From the NCBI RefSeq assembly GCF_024594815.1, contig NZ_JANJOU010000011.1:1-64000 (forward strand): a stretch of 64,000 nucleotides of DNA, read 5' to 3'. Shown here in pieces: positions 15,426 to 24,510 of this stretch. The notes below the pieces were generated by a model that was not told the origin of the DNA, searched no databases, and saw only the letters and a list, made by a program, of their open reading frames with translations. Position numbers and translations under genes: made by a program. The DNA comes from Roseomonas populi (GTDB taxonomy: Bacteria; Pseudomonadota; Alphaproteobacteria; Acetobacterales; Acetobacteraceae). Position 1 is the first letter of the stretch; every line of letters starts with the position of its first letter.

Positions 15426-16870
15426 GGCGCCACGCTCACCAGTGTCGGCCCCGCGTCCAGGCAGAGCGTTGCCGAGAGGCCGGGCGGGTCCTGGCCGGGG
15501 TGCGTGTCGTCCAGGATGAGGGCGCCGCCATGGAGGCCCGCGACGGCGCGGACGAGGGAGAGGCCCAGGCCGTAGCCCGGGGTGGTGCGGGCGTTGTCGG
15601 CGCGGAAGAAGCGTTCCCCGGCGCGGGCGCGGTCCGGGGCGGGGAGGCCGGGGCCTTCGTCGGCCACGGTGATGCGCTGCGTCTCGCCCCGGGCCTCGGC
15701 GGAGAGGCGGATGCGGCCGCCGGCGGGGGAGAACTTCACGGCGTTGTCCAGCAGGTTCGCCACGGCCTGGAGGAGGAGGTCGCGGTCTCCTGTCAGCTTC
15801 AGGCTTTCCGGCAAGGTGGCTTCCAGGGTCACGCCGCGGGACTCGGCGATGGCCTCGTAGAGTTCCGCGGCGTCCGCCAGCAGGGGGGTGAGGTCGAGCG
15901 GGGCGAAGGCGGCGCGGCGGGCGCCCGCCTCGGCCTCGGTGATGCGGAGCACGGCCTGGAAGATCCGGGTCATGCCGTCCAGGTCGGTGATGCCCTGCTC
16001 GATGGCGCGGCGCATGGCATCCGGGTCGGCATCCTGCGCCTCCTCCAGCCGGCCGCGGGCGCGGGCGACGGGGGTGCGCAGGTCGTGGGCGATGGCGTCG
16101 GACACGCCGCGGATGCCGGCCATCAGCGTGCCGATCTTGTCCAGCATGGCGTTCAGCGTGCGGCCCAGGCGGTCGAACTCGTCGTCGCGGCCGGAGAGGG
16201 GGACACGCTGGGAGAGGTCGCCGCCCGCGATGGCGGAGACGGTATCGGCCGCGGGGCGCAGCATGGATTGCAGGGCGCGGCGCAGCAGCAGCGCGCCGAT
16301 GAGGGCGATGAGGCCGGAGGCGCTGGCGGCCCAGCCCAGGCCGCGCGCCAGGAGCTGGCGCAGGTGCAGCCGCTCCTCCTCGTCCCGGCCGACGATCAGG
16401 CGGTCCCCGTTCGGCAGGTCGGTGCGGTAGAGGCGGACCTCGGTCTGCACGCCGTCCCGCACCATGCCCGCGCGGAGCCAGCGCAGCCCCTCGCTCTCGG
16501 GCGCGGGGCCGGAGAGCTCGTCCGGCGTGGCGTCGAGGTTGCCGGCCAGCATCTCGCCGGCGGAATCGGTGAGGCGGTAGAGGTCCTGGTCGTCGCCGTC
16601 GCGGGTCAGGCGGTAGGAGATGGCCTGCAGCACGCCGTCCCGGCCGGTCTCGCGGTAGCGGGCGATGAGGGCGGAGACGTCGGCGCGGATGGCGGCGTCC
16701 GTCTGCCGGTCCAGCCCGCCTGCCGTGTTGTACCAGACGATGCCGGCGAAGGCGACGCCGCCCAGCAGGAACATGCCAGCGAAGAAGACGGCGAAGCGGA
16801 ATCCCGCGCTGTCCACCAGGCGGGGGACGGGCGCGCGGCGGATCTCCCCCATGGGCATCAGGGGGGGCAT
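15386..16870 (-). CDS. HAMP-domain sensor histidine kinase
   Basis: Membrane sensor kinase of 494 residues. It has a TM segment near 25-47, a periplasmic domain (about 50-165), a second TM segment (about 175-195), then a HAMP linker. The dimerisation/phosphoacceptor helix reads SDAIAHDLRTPVARARGR (His near 261). The ATP domain has the N box NLLDNAVKFSP, G1 DEGPGLP and G2 GYGLGLSLVRAV. Its gene starts 9 bp after the response-regulator stop, so the two are one operon. The start at 16870 follows AAGGCGG; Met5 or Met7 are alternatives. The C-terminal tail PQGAPPPAPPPGA is encoded by the right arm of composite repeat A, so it is probably not part of the ancestral protein. The signal sensed is unknown. 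Confidence 0.9.
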   Translation of the reverse strand: MPPLMPMGEIRRAPVPRLVDSAGFRFAVFFAGMFLLGGVAFAGIVWYNTAGGLDRQTDAAIRADVSALIARYRETGRDGVLQAISYRLTRDGDDQDLYRLTDSAGEMLAGNLDATPDELSGPAPESEGLRWLRAGMVRDGVQTEVRLYRTDLPNGDRLIVGRDEEERLHLRQLLARGLGWAASASGLIALIGALLLRRALQSMLRPAADTVSAIAGGDLSQRVPLSGRDDEFDRLGRTLNAMLDKIGTLMAGIRGVSDAIAHDLRTPVARARGRLEEAQDADPDAMRRAIEQGITDLDGMTRIFQAVLRITEAEAGARRAAFAPLDLTPLLADAAELYEAIAESRGVTLEATLPESLKLTGDRDLLLQAVANLLDNAVKFSPAGGRIRLSAEARGETQRITVADEGPGLPAPDRARAGERFFRADNARTTPGYGLGLSLVRAVAGLHGGALILDDTHPGQDPPGLSATLCLDAGPTLVSVAPQGAPPPAPPPGA

Positions 16871-16879
16871 CGGGCCGCC

Positions 16880-17566
16880 TTACGCGGCCTCGTCCGCCCG
16901 GATCATGTAGCCGGCGTTGCGGACGGTGTGGATCAGCGGCTTGTCGAAGCCGCGGTCCAGCTTCTGCCGCAGGCGGGAGACGTGGACGTCGATCACGTTG
17001 GTCTGCGGGTCGAAGTGGTAGTCCCAGACCTTCTCCAGCAGCATGGTGCGGGTGACGACCTGGCCGGCGTGGCGCATCAGGTGCTCCAGCAGGCGGAACT
17101 CGCGAGGCTGCACGTCGATGCGCTTGCCGCCGCGCGTGACGGTGCGGGAGAGCAGGTCCAGTTCCAGGTCGGCCACGCGGAGCTTGGTGGCGGGGACCTC
17201 GGCGGCGGGGCGGCGGCCCAGGGCCTCCACGCGGGCCAGGAGCTCGGCGAAGGCGAAGGGCTTGGTGAGGTAGTCGTCCCCGCCCGCCTTCAGGCCGCGC
17301 ACCCGCTCGTCCACCGCCGAGAGGGCGGTGAGGAAGAGGACGGGGGTGCGGTTGTCCTGGGCGCGCAGGGTTTCCACCAGGCGGAGGCCATCGACGCCGC
17401 CAGGCAGCATCCGGTCCAGCACCAGCAGGTCGAAGGGCTCGCCTGCGGCGGCGAAGAGGCCGTCCCGGCCATTGTCGCGGTGCTCGACGGAGTGGCCGGC
17501 CTCGGTAAGGCCGCGGCGGACGAAGCGGGCGACCTCGGGGTCGTCCTCGACCAGCAGGATACGCAT
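16880..17566 (-). CDS. OmpR-family response regulator
   Basis: Two-domain regulator of 228 residues. The receiver domain has the acidic pair EDD (7-9), phosphoacceptor Asp51 in LLVLDRMLPG and Lys102 in YLTKPF. The C-terminal winged helix (about 130-225) reads RTVTRGGKRIDVQPREFRLL, the recognition region TNVIDVHVSRLRQKL, and ends VRNAGYMIR. It pairs with the kinase gene just downstream in the same operon. The ATG at 17566 has AAGGA upstream and sits at the family's start (MRILLVEDD). The target genes are unknown; autoregulation is common in the family but no operator was identified. Confidence 0.92.
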   Translation of the reverse strand: MRILLVEDDPEVARFVRRGLTEAGHSVEHRDNGRDGLFAAAGEPFDLLVLDRMLPGGVDGLRLVETLRAQDNRTPVLFLTALSAVDERVRGLKAGGDDYLTKPFAFAELLARVEALGRRPAAEVPATKLRVADLELDLLSRTVTRGGKRIDVQPREFRLLEHLMRHAGQVVTRTMLLEKVWDYHFDPQTNVIDVHVSRLRQKLDRGFDKPLIHTVRNAGYMIRADEAA

Positions 17567-17981
17567 GGTGGTCCTTGGGCTCGATCTTTCCCGCCACAAT
17601 GGCGTGGGGAAGGGCGGGTTGCCAGACCACCCCCGGGTCTGGCGGCCATGCGCGGCCGGGGGAGGGTGTTGGCAGGGGGGGCGGGTGATTGTGGAGGGGC
17701 CGGGTGTTGGGGATTAAAGGACGAATTGGGGTAGGAGGGGCCGTAACTATCGCTCTGCGCCCAAGTCGGCCATTCGAATGGCGTGGCCGCCTTCCCGAAA
17801 GCGGACGCGATCACCTGGGCGGCTTATGGCCGGGTCGGGCGGGAAGCCACCATTGCCGTTAACGTCTCCAGCTCGATCAACCGGGCTCCCATGGCAGAAG
17901 CAGCGGGGTATGCCGTGTCGCGCGGCCGAGAGGCTAACGGTAAGCAGGCCCACGAACTGGGCGCGAGGAGGCTGCTCTGGG
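17567..17981. other. Gene-free gap of about 415 bp
   Basis: Between the response regulator start and the RibD-like gene. The first 150 bp are G-rich leader sequence. The remainder (about 17710-17980) has a more mixed base composition and contains short open frames on both strands, none with a recognisable domain or a convincing ribosome site. It may be decayed coding sequence. I could not identify its origin. Confidence 0.4.
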
Positions 17982-18539
17982 TCAGCGTGCGCGTCGGTAA
18001 TGCATGGCGACCGCGCCGTTGCGGAGCGGCTTGGCCGAGACCAGTTCGAGCCGTCGTGTGCTGGGCAAGCCGCTCCCGTAGAGGGTCGGGCCGTGGCCCG
18101 CGATCCTGGGGTGTACGAGGAGCTTGTACTCGTCGATTAGATCCAGCCGGTCCAGCTCGGTCGCGAGCTTGCCGCTACCGAGGAGCACGCCGGCCGGGGT
18201 CGCGTCCTTGAGCTTCTGCACGCCCGCGCGCAGTTCGCCGCCGATGTGGTGGCTGTTGGTCCAAGGGAAGGCCTTTCGCGCCGATGACACCACGTATTTC
18301 GGCTTTGCCTCCAGCTTGACCGCCCACTCGCGGATCGCCGGCGGCGCCTCCTCGTCGCCTCGGGCGACTGCCGGCCAGTAGCTCTCCATCATCTCGTAGG
18401 TGACGCGACCCCACAGCATTGCTCCGCCCTCGTCCATAAGGCGGGTGAAGAAGGCGTGCGTCTCGTCGTCGGCAATTCCCTCCTGGTGGTCGACGCAGCC
18501 GTCCAGGGTGACGTTGATGCTGAAGGTCAACAATCCCAT
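17982..18539 (-). CDS. RibD C-terminal / dihydrofolate-reductase-like protein
   Basis: Protein of 185 residues with the dihydrofolate-reductase fold seen in RibD C-terminal domain proteins. Family features are the opening MGLLTFSINVTLDGCVDH, the MLWGRVTYEMMESYWP helix, KYVVSSARK, then GVLLGSGKLATELDRLDLIDEY and LLVHPRIAGHGPTL near the C-terminus. These proteins bind NADPH and are usually stand-alone reductases of unknown substrate rather than true DHFR. The ATG at 18539 matches the family N-terminus. Composition is less GC-extreme than the neighbours, with more Lys and Asn codons, so recent acquisition is possible. It has no operon partner. Confidence 0.85.
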   Translation of the reverse strand: MGLLTFSINVTLDGCVDHQEGIADDETHAFFTRLMDEGGAMLWGRVTYEMMESYWPAVARGDEEAPPAIREWAVKLEAKPKYVVSSARKAFPWTNSHHIGGELRAGVQKLKDATPAGVLLGSGKLATELDRLDLIDEYKLLVHPRIAGHGPTLYGSGLPSTRRLELVSAKPLRNGAVAMHYRRAR

Positions 18540-18815
18540 GCGGCGAGTCTAAAACCAAACGATGAGGGCCATGTAGACCGATCGCTGCGGTGGATGCTGA
18601 AACTCCGCAAGGAGGCCGGAGCGGCCGACGGGCGGCCCATCTCTGACAGCCGCATTCCCAAGAGTTTTGGCTGGAAGCGGAAATGCCGCTCCCGGCCAGA
18701 CCTTCCCGTTCGGCTCAATTTGGACCAAACCCCCCGAAGGCTGACCCGGCGGTTAGGGCCAGCAGCGCCCGATGGCGCCCAGGCCCGCCGGCCATGTCCG
18801 TCCCGCGCGCCGGCC

Positions 18816-19910
18816 CTACTGCTGCGGCGTTCCCGTGCCCGCCGGGCGGCGCCCGACCTGCACGTTCACGTCCTGCGCACGTCCCTCCCGCGTGATGGAG
18901 AGGCGCACGCCCTGGCCGGGCGCGATTCCCGCGACCGTGCGGATGAGGGCGCGGGAGGTCTCGATCCGGTCCCCGTTCAGGGAGTTCACGATATCGCCCT
19001 GGCGCAGCCCGGCCCGGGCGGCGGGGGAGTTGCGCTCCACGCCCTGGATCTGCACGCCGCGGCGGCCGCGCGGGCCTTCGGCACCGATGTCCTGCACGGC
19101 GACGCCGAGCCAGCCGCGCTCCACCCGGCCGTCGCGCCGCAGCTGCTCGATCACGCCCTTGGCCAGGTCCGAGGGGGTGGCGAAGCCGATGCCCGCGCTG
19201 GCGCCGGAGGGGGAGTAGATGGCCGTGTTGATCCCGATCACCTCGCCCGCCGTGTTGAAGAGGGGGCCGCCGGAGTTGCCGGGGTTGATGGCCGCGTCCG
19301 TCTGGATGAAGTCGTCGAAGGGGCCCGCCCCGATCTCGCGCCCGCGGGCGGAGACGATGCCGGAGGTGACCGTGCCGCCGAGGCCGAAGGGGTTGCCGCA
19401 GGCCAGCACCCACTGGCCGACGCGCACGGGGCTGCTGCCCCAGGGCACGGCGGTCAGCGGCACCCGGCTCTCGATCCGCAGCAGGGCGAGGTCGGTCAGC
19501 TCGTCCGTGCCCACCACCCGCGCCGGGTGCTCGGACCCGTCCTGCAGGGAGACGACGACGCGGGCCGCGGAGCCGACGACGTGGTTGTTCGTGACCACGT
19601 AGCCCGAGGGATCGATAATGAAGCCGGACCCCGCCCCCTGGACCTGCTGCCGGTTGCCCCGGCGTTCCCGGAAGTAGCGCTCGAAGGGGGTGCCCTTCAG
19701 CTCCGGCGGGATCTGGGTGGTCTGCTCGCCGGTGACGGCGATGTTGACCACGGCCGGCAGGACGGTGGCGGCCAGGTCCGCGAAGTCGGGCACCACGGTC
19801 AGGCGCGGGGAGGCCGCCTGGGCCTGGGCATCGAGAGGGGTGCAGCCAGGCGCGGCGGCGAGGGCCGCGAAGCCGAGCAGGGCGGCGCGGCGGGGCAGGG
19901 GGGAACGCAT
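18816..19910 (-). CDS. HtrA/DegP-like trypsin-type serine protease
   Basis: S1C-family protease of 364 residues with one PDZ domain, as in DegS/HhoA-like proteins. The triad is clear: His110 in VVTNNHVVG, Asp140 in DELTDLALLRI and Ser213 in NPGNSGGPLF. The PDZ domain (about 265-355) starts RGWLGVAVQDIG and contains SPAARAGLRQGDIVNSLNG. The N-terminus MRSPLPRRAALLGFAALAAAPGC is an export signal. It has a twin-arginine pair and an AAPGC end that could be a lipobox, so it may be a periplasmic lipoprotein. The ATG at 19910 is the start consistent with the signal. Its role is probably envelope quality control, inferred from family. Confidence 0.88.
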   Translation of the reverse strand: MRSPLPRRAALLGFAALAAAPGCTPLDAQAQAASPRLTVVPDFADLAATVLPAVVNIAVTGEQTTQIPPELKGTPFERYFRERRGNRQQVQGAGSGFIIDPSGYVVTNNHVVGSAARVVVSLQDGSEHPARVVGTDELTDLALLRIESRVPLTAVPWGSSPVRVGQWVLACGNPFGLGGTVTSGIVSARGREIGAGPFDDFIQTDAAINPGNSGGPLFNTAGEVIGINTAIYSPSGASAGIGFATPSDLAKGVIEQLRRDGRVERGWLGVAVQDIGAEGPRGRRGVQIQGVERNSPAARAGLRQGDIVNSLNGDRIETSRALIRTVAGIAPGQGVRLSITREGRAQDVNVQVGRRPAGTGTPQQ

Positions 19911-20052
19911 GGGGTGCTTCGGCTCTCCGGAGTGCGGCGCGAGATCGTCCTTGCCATAGAGAGGGAAGAACGGGCCGGGGTTCAAGCGGGTGGCCCCGGG
20001 GAGGGGGGAAGGAATTCTCGGAGCAGGCCCCCCGAGGTTGCCCCGGCGCCGG

Positions 20053-22155
20053 TCAGGCACCGTCCTCGATCAGGTCCCGGATGCGGGTTGTCAGGGCTTC
20101 CATGGCGAAGGGCTTGGTGAGGACGTGCATGCCGGGCTCCAGCAGTCCGTGCCCCACCGTCGCGTTCTCCGCGTAGCCCGTGATGAACAGGATCCTCAGC
20201 CCTGGCCGCAGCTCCCGCGCCGCATCGGCCAGCTGGCGGCCGTTCATGCCGCCGGGCAGGCCGACATCCGTCACCAGCAGGTCGATCCGGGCATCCGAGC
20301 GCAGCACCCGCAGCCCGGCCGTGCCGTCCGCTGCCTCGATGGCGGTGTAGCCCAGATCCTCCAGCACCTCCGTGACCAGCATGCGCACGGTGGGCTCGTC
20401 GTCCACCACCAGCACCGTCTCCCCGCGCTCCGCCCGCGGGGCGGAGGCCAGCGCGGCCGCATGGTCGGCCAATTCCTCCGCCCCGTGGTGGCGCGGGAGG
20501 TAGAGGCACATGGTCGTGCCCTGGCCGAGCTCGGAATAGATGCGGACCTGGCCGCCGGACTGGCGCACGAAGCCGTAGATCATGGAAAGCCCCAGCCCCG
20601 TGCCCTGGCCGATGGGCTTGGTCGTGAAGAAGGGGTCGAAGGCGCGCCCGATCACCTCGGGCGTCATGCCCGTTCCGGTGTCGGTGACGCAGAGGGAGAG
20701 GTACTGGCCGGGCGGCAGGTCCCTCTCATGCCCCGCCCGGTCGTCCAGCCACTTGTTCGCCGTCTCGATGGTGATGCGCCCGCCGTCGGGCATGGCGTCG
20801 CGCGCGTTGATGCAGAGGTTCAGCAGCGCGCTCTCCAGCTGGTTCGGGTCCACCAGCACGGTCCAGAGCCCGGCGCTGCCGACCACCTCCACCGTGATCT
20901 CCGGCCCCACGGTGCGGCGGATCAGCTCCTCCATGCCGGAGATCAGGCGGTTCACGTTGGTGGGCTTGGGGTCCAGCGTCTGCCGCCGCGCGAAGGCCAG
21001 AAGCCGGTGCGTCAGCGCCGCCGCGCGCCCCGCCGCACCGTGCGCCGTGGTGATGTAGCGGTCCAGGTCGGTCAGCCGCCCCTGGGCGAGGCGGGAGCGC
21101 AGCAGCTCCAGGCTGCCGGTGATGCCGGTGAGGAGGTTGTTGAAGTCGTGGGCGATCCCGCCCGTGAGCTGCCCCACCGCCTCCATCTTCTGGCTCTGTC
21201 GCAGCGCCTCCTCCGCCCGCCGCAGCGCCTCCGCCGCCTCCTTCTCCGCCTGGATGTCGCGGCCCACGGCGTGGATGAACCGCTCGTCCGGCACGGCGGT
21301 CCAGGAGAGCCAGCGGTAGGTCCCGTCCTTCTGGCGGTAGCGGTTCTCGAAGCGCAGCGTGGTGCGGCCGGAGGAGAGGTTGCCCACCTCCCTCAGCGTC
21401 GCCGCCAGGTCGTCCGGGTGGATCAGGGCCAGGAAGTCCTGGCCCAGCAACTCCCCCTCGCCCCAGCCCAGCAGGGCGGTCCAGGCGGGGTTCACCGCCT
21501 CGATCCGGGCGTTGAAGTCGGCCACCAGCATCACGTCGGTGGAGAGCCGCCACATCCGGTCGCGCTCGCGCGTGCGCTCCTCCACGCGCTGCTCCAGTTC
21601 CGCGTTCAGCTCCGCCAGCGCGCCGGCCGTCACGCGCAGCTCCGCCTCGGCCCGCACCTTGCCCGTGGTCTCGACGACGATGGCGATGACCCCGGCGGGC
21701 TGCCCGTCCTCGCCGGGGATCGGCGAGTAGTCCAGGTTCATCCACACCTGCTCCGGCCGGCCGTGGCGGTGGAGGGTCAGCTCCTGGTCCCGGTAGGCGA
21801 GGGTGCCGCCGGCGAGCCCGACCTTCATCACGTTGTCGTTGAAGTCGGCCACCTCCGGCCAGCCCTCGCGCACCTTGGAGCCGAGGAGCCTAGGGTGCCG
21901 GCCGCCCGCGAAGACGGAGTAGGCATCGTTGTAGATCATGATGCCGTCCTCCCCCCACAGCGTGACGATGGGCACGGGGGAGCGGAGGAGGAGGCCGACG
22001 GTGGTGCGGAGGTGGGCGGGCCAGACCTCGGTGGGGCCGAGCGAGGTCGCCGCCCAGTCATAGCCCGCGATCAGCCGCCCCAGTTCGCCACCGCTCGCGA
22101 GGAAGGTCGGCCCTTCCCGCTCCGCCACGTCCTGAGGGTCCCCTATGGGCTCCAT
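20053..22155 (-). CDS. Hybrid sensor histidine kinase, PAS-PAS-HK-REC
   Basis: Soluble hybrid kinase of 700 residues. The N-terminal sensor (about 20-175) has the form found in a family of PAS modules: WAATSLGPTEVWP, TLWGEDGIMIYNDAY, HPRLLGSKVREGWPEV. A coiled coil, a PAS/PAC domain (about 230-350; ENRYRQKDGTYRWLSW) and a HisKA helix (GQLTGGIAHDFNNLL) follow. The ATPase domain has NLCINARDAMPDGG, DTGTGM and GTGLGLSMIYGF. A C-terminal receiver has DDEP, phosphoacceptor Asp in LLVTDVGLPG and Lys in LTKPFA. No output domain is present, so it probably feeds a phosphorelay. The ATG at 22155 starts the domain; the open frame upstream is antisense to the CoA-transferase gene. A kinase at 54816-57284 has the same type of N-terminal sensor. 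Confidence 0.9.
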   Translation of the reverse strand: MEPIGDPQDVAEREGPTFLASGGELGRLIAGYDWAATSLGPTEVWPAHLRTTVGLLLRSPVPIVTLWGEDGIMIYNDAYSVFAGGRHPRLLGSKVREGWPEVADFNDNVMKVGLAGGTLAYRDQELTLHRHGRPEQVWMNLDYSPIPGEDGQPAGVIAIVVETTGKVRAEAELRVTAGALAELNAELEQRVEERTRERDRMWRLSTDVMLVADFNARIEAVNPAWTALLGWGEGELLGQDFLALIHPDDLAATLREVGNLSSGRTTLRFENRYRQKDGTYRWLSWTAVPDERFIHAVGRDIQAEKEAAEALRRAEEALRQSQKMEAVGQLTGGIAHDFNNLLTGITGSLELLRSRLAQGRLTDLDRYITTAHGAAGRAAALTHRLLAFARRQTLDPKPTNVNRLISGMEELIRRTVGPEITVEVVGSAGLWTVLVDPNQLESALLNLCINARDAMPDGGRITIETANKWLDDRAGHERDLPPGQYLSLCVTDTGTGMTPEVIGRAFDPFFTTKPIGQGTGLGLSMIYGFVRQSGGQVRIYSELGQGTTMCLYLPRHHGAEELADHAAALASAPRAERGETVLVVDDEPTVRMLVTEVLEDLGYTAIEAADGTAGLRVLRSDARIDLLVTDVGLPGGMNGRQLADAARELRPGLRILFITGYAENATVGHGLLEPGMHVLTKPFAMEALTTRIRDLIEDGA

Positions 22156-22353
22156 GCACACCTGCTCTCGACGATCCGGCGGAGATGGCCGGCCGGGGCG
22201 GTCTCTGCGCCGGATGCGGCCGGGCGTCCACCGGCCCACGCAACCCCGCTGTAAGAGGACTCCCCCGGCCGGGTTTCGCGGCTTCCTTCGTGCCCGCCCC
22301 TTGCCACGGCCGGCCCGGCGCGGAACATCGCCGCCGACGCAGGAGGAATGCCC

Positions 22354-23604
22354 ATGCCGGATGCCGCCGGCCCGACCACGCCTGGCTCCGAAGGGGCCCC
22401 GCCGAGAGAGGATTCTCGCCTGCCCCTGTCCGGGCTGCGCGTCGTGGAGCTGGGCCACTACATCGCCGCCCCCTTCGCCACCCGCCTGCTGGCCGACCTT
22501 GGCGCCGAGGTGATCAAGGTGGAGCCGCCGGAGGGCGACCCGCACCGGGACTGGGGGGCGCGGGTGAACGGGAGGGCCGTGTGGTTCTCCATCCACGGCC
22601 GCAACAAGCTCTCCGTCACCGTGGACCTGAAGAGCGAGGAGGGGCGGCGGAAGGTCCGCGCCCTCTGTGCCCGGGCGGACGCGCTGGTGGAGAATTTCCG
22701 GCCCGGCTACCTGGAGCGGATCGGGCTGGGGCCCGAGGTGCTGCGGGCGGAGAACCCGCGCCTCGTGATCGCCCGCGTCTCCGGCTACGGGCAGGACGGG
22801 CCCTACCGGGACAAGCCGGCCTTCGGGGCGATCGGGGAGGCGATGGGCGGGTTGCGCCACCTGACCGCCAATCCCGGGCAGGCGGACCTGCCGCCGCCGC
22901 GCTGCGGCGTCTCCATCAGCGACGATCTGGCGGGGATGTACGCGGCCCTCTCCCTCGTTTCCGCCTGTTGGGGGCGGGACCGGAAGGCGGATGGCCAGGG
23001 GGGTGGGAAGGGCGTGACGATCGACCTCGACCTCGTCTCCTCCGTCTTCTCCCTCATGGAGGGGATGCTGCCGGAATACGGGATGCTCGGCCGCATCCGG
23101 CAGCCCATGGGGGCGGCGCTGCCCAGCGCCGCGCCCACCAACACCTATCCCTGCGCGGACGGGAAATGGCTGGCCATCGCCGGCAATTCCGACCTCATCT
23201 TCCGCCGGTTGATGGAGCGGATCGGCCGCCCCGACCTGGCCGCGGACCCGCGCATGGCCAGCAATTCCGGCCGCTGCGCCCATGCCGGGGAGCTGGACGA
23301 GGCCATCGCCGCCTGGACCCGCACCATGACGGCCAAGGAGGCGCAGGAGGCGATGGAGGCGGTGCAGGTGCCGTGTTCCCGCCTGTATGACATGAAGGAC
23401 TGCGCGGAGGACCCGCATTTCCAGGCGCGGGACATGATGCTGGAGGTGGAGGACCCGCTGGTGGGCGCCACCGTGCCGCACCCCGCCGCGCCCTTCCGCT
23501 TCGAGGGCGTTCCGCCGCGCGACATGGTGCGCTGGCCCGGCCCCGCGGTGGGGCAGCACAACGACTATGTCTTCGACACTCTGCTGAAGGAGGATGCGCG
23601 ATGA
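22354..23604 (+). CDS. Family III CoA-transferase (CaiB/BaiF)
   Basis: Acyl-CoA transferase of 416 residues in the CaiB/BaiF family, which moves CoA between carboxylates. The N-terminus has GLRVVELGHYIAAPFATRLL, LGAEVIKVEPPEGD and the NFRPGYLERIGLG signature. The likely catalytic Asp is in SISDDLAGMYAAL. ATGs occur at 22348 and 22354; AGGAGG at 22341-22346 gives proper spacing only to 22354. Its stop overlaps the start of the HMG-CoA-lyase-like gene by 4 bp, so the two are translationally coupled and likely form a pathway in which an acid is activated and then cleaved. The substrate is unknown; a hydroxyacyl or methyl-branched dicarboxylate is likely by analogy. Confidence 0.88.
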   Translation: MPDAAGPTTPGSEGAPPREDSRLPLSGLRVVELGHYIAAPFATRLLADLGAEVIKVEPPEGDPHRDWGARVNGRAVWFSIHGRNKLSVTVDLKSEEGRRKVRALCARADALVENFRPGYLERIGLGPEVLRAENPRLVIARVSGYGQDGPYRDKPAFGAIGEAMGGLRHLTANPGQADLPPPRCGVSISDDLAGMYAALSLVSACWGRDRKADGQGGGKGVTIDLDLVSSVFSLMEGMLPEYGMLGRIRQPMGAALPSAAPTNTYPCADGKWLAIAGNSDLIFRRLMERIGRPDLAADPRMASNSGRCAHAGELDEAIAAWTRTMTAKEAQEAMEAVQVPCSRLYDMKDCAEDPHFQARDMMLEVEDPLVGATVPHPAAPFRFEGVPPRDMVRWPGPAVGQHNDYVFDTLLKEDAR

Positions 23605-24503
23605 GCCAGGCGGCCACGATCAGTGATGTCGCCCCGCGCGACGGGCTGCAATCCATCGGCGGCTTCGTGCCGACGGAGACGAAGATCGCGCTGGTGCGCG
23701 CCATCCACGCCGCCGGCATCCGGCGCATGGAGATCGGCTCCTTCGTCTCGCCCAGGGCCGTGCCGCAGATGGCCGACACGGGCGAGGTGCTGCGCGCGGC
23801 GCTGGAGCTGCCGGGGCTGGAGTGCACGGTGCTGGTGCCGAACCGCCGGGGCTTCGAGCTGGCGGCGGGGTCCGGCGCGCAGCGCCTCGGCCTCTTCATG
23901 TCCGCGACCGAGAGCCACAATAAGGCGAACCTGAACCGCACGCGGGAGGAATCCTTCGCCGACCTCGCCGCCATCGTGGCGGATGCGCGGGCGGCGGGGC
24001 TGCTGGTGCGCTTCAATCTTTCCACCGTGTTCCACTGCCCCTTCGAGGGCGTGGTGCCGGACGAGGAGGCGCTGGACTGGGTGGAGCGCATCGTCGCGCT
24101 CGATCCCGCCATGGAGATCGCGCTCTGCGACACCACCGGCAATGCCGCGCCGGACCAAGTGCGGCGCGTGTTCCAGAAGGCCTTCGCCTCCTGGGGGGAG
24201 CGCTTCGCCTTCCACGGGCATGACACCTACGGCATGGGCGTGGCCAACGTCTCCGCCGCCTGGGCCGCGGGCTGCCGGGTTTTCGATTCGGCCTCGGGCG
24301 GCCTCGGCGGCTGCCCCTTCGCGCCGGGCGCGACGGGGAACGTGGCGACGGAGGACGTGGCCTGGCTGTTCCGCCGCATGGGCGTGGAGACGGGGATCGA
24401 CTGGAACCGCCTGCTGGAGGCCGCGGACCTGGCCGCCACCATCCCCGGCGGCATGCCGGGCGGGCGGATGCGCGGGGTGCCGGCGGCGCGGCGGGCGGCG
24501 TGA
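23601..24503 (+). CDS. Hydroxymethylglutaryl-CoA lyase-like aldolase
   Basis: Pyruvate-carboxylase/HMGL-fold lyase of 300 residues. Motifs are DVAPRDGLQ (metal and catalytic Arg-Asp), EIGSFVSPRAVPQMADT, the metal-binding HGHDTYGMG, and GLGGCPFAPGATGN with the active-site Cys of HMG-CoA lyases. The enzyme family cleaves 3-hydroxy-3-methylglutaryl-CoA or related citramalyl-type thioesters. The ATG overlaps the upstream stop (ATGA). Because the partner is a CoA-transferase rather than leucine-pathway carboxylase genes, a role in degrading a specific dicarboxylate is more likely than leucine catabolism (inference). It is followed by composite repeat B. Confidence 0.88.
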   Translation: MSQAATISDVAPRDGLQSIGGFVPTETKIALVRAIHAAGIRRMEIGSFVSPRAVPQMADTGEVLRAALELPGLECTVLVPNRRGFELAAGSGAQRLGLFMSATESHNKANLNRTREESFADLAAIVADARAAGLLVRFNLSTVFHCPFEGVVPDEEALDWVERIVALDPAMEIALCDTTGNAAPDQVRRVFQKAFASWGERFAFHGHDTYGMGVANVSAAWAAGCRVFDSASGGLGGCPFAPGATGNVATEDVAWLFRRMGVETGIDWNRLLEAADLAATIPGGMPGGRMRGVPAARRAA

Positions 24504-24510
24504 TGTGGCC

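Noticed and set aside
17747-18211. Short open frames on both strands near the RibD-like gene
   Set aside because: No domain, no convincing start, and inconsistent codon pattern; treated as possibly decayed sequence.
22156-23559. Long N-terminal extension of the hybrid kinase frame
   Set aside because: It lies opposite the CoA-transferase gene and is His/Arg-rich without domain features.
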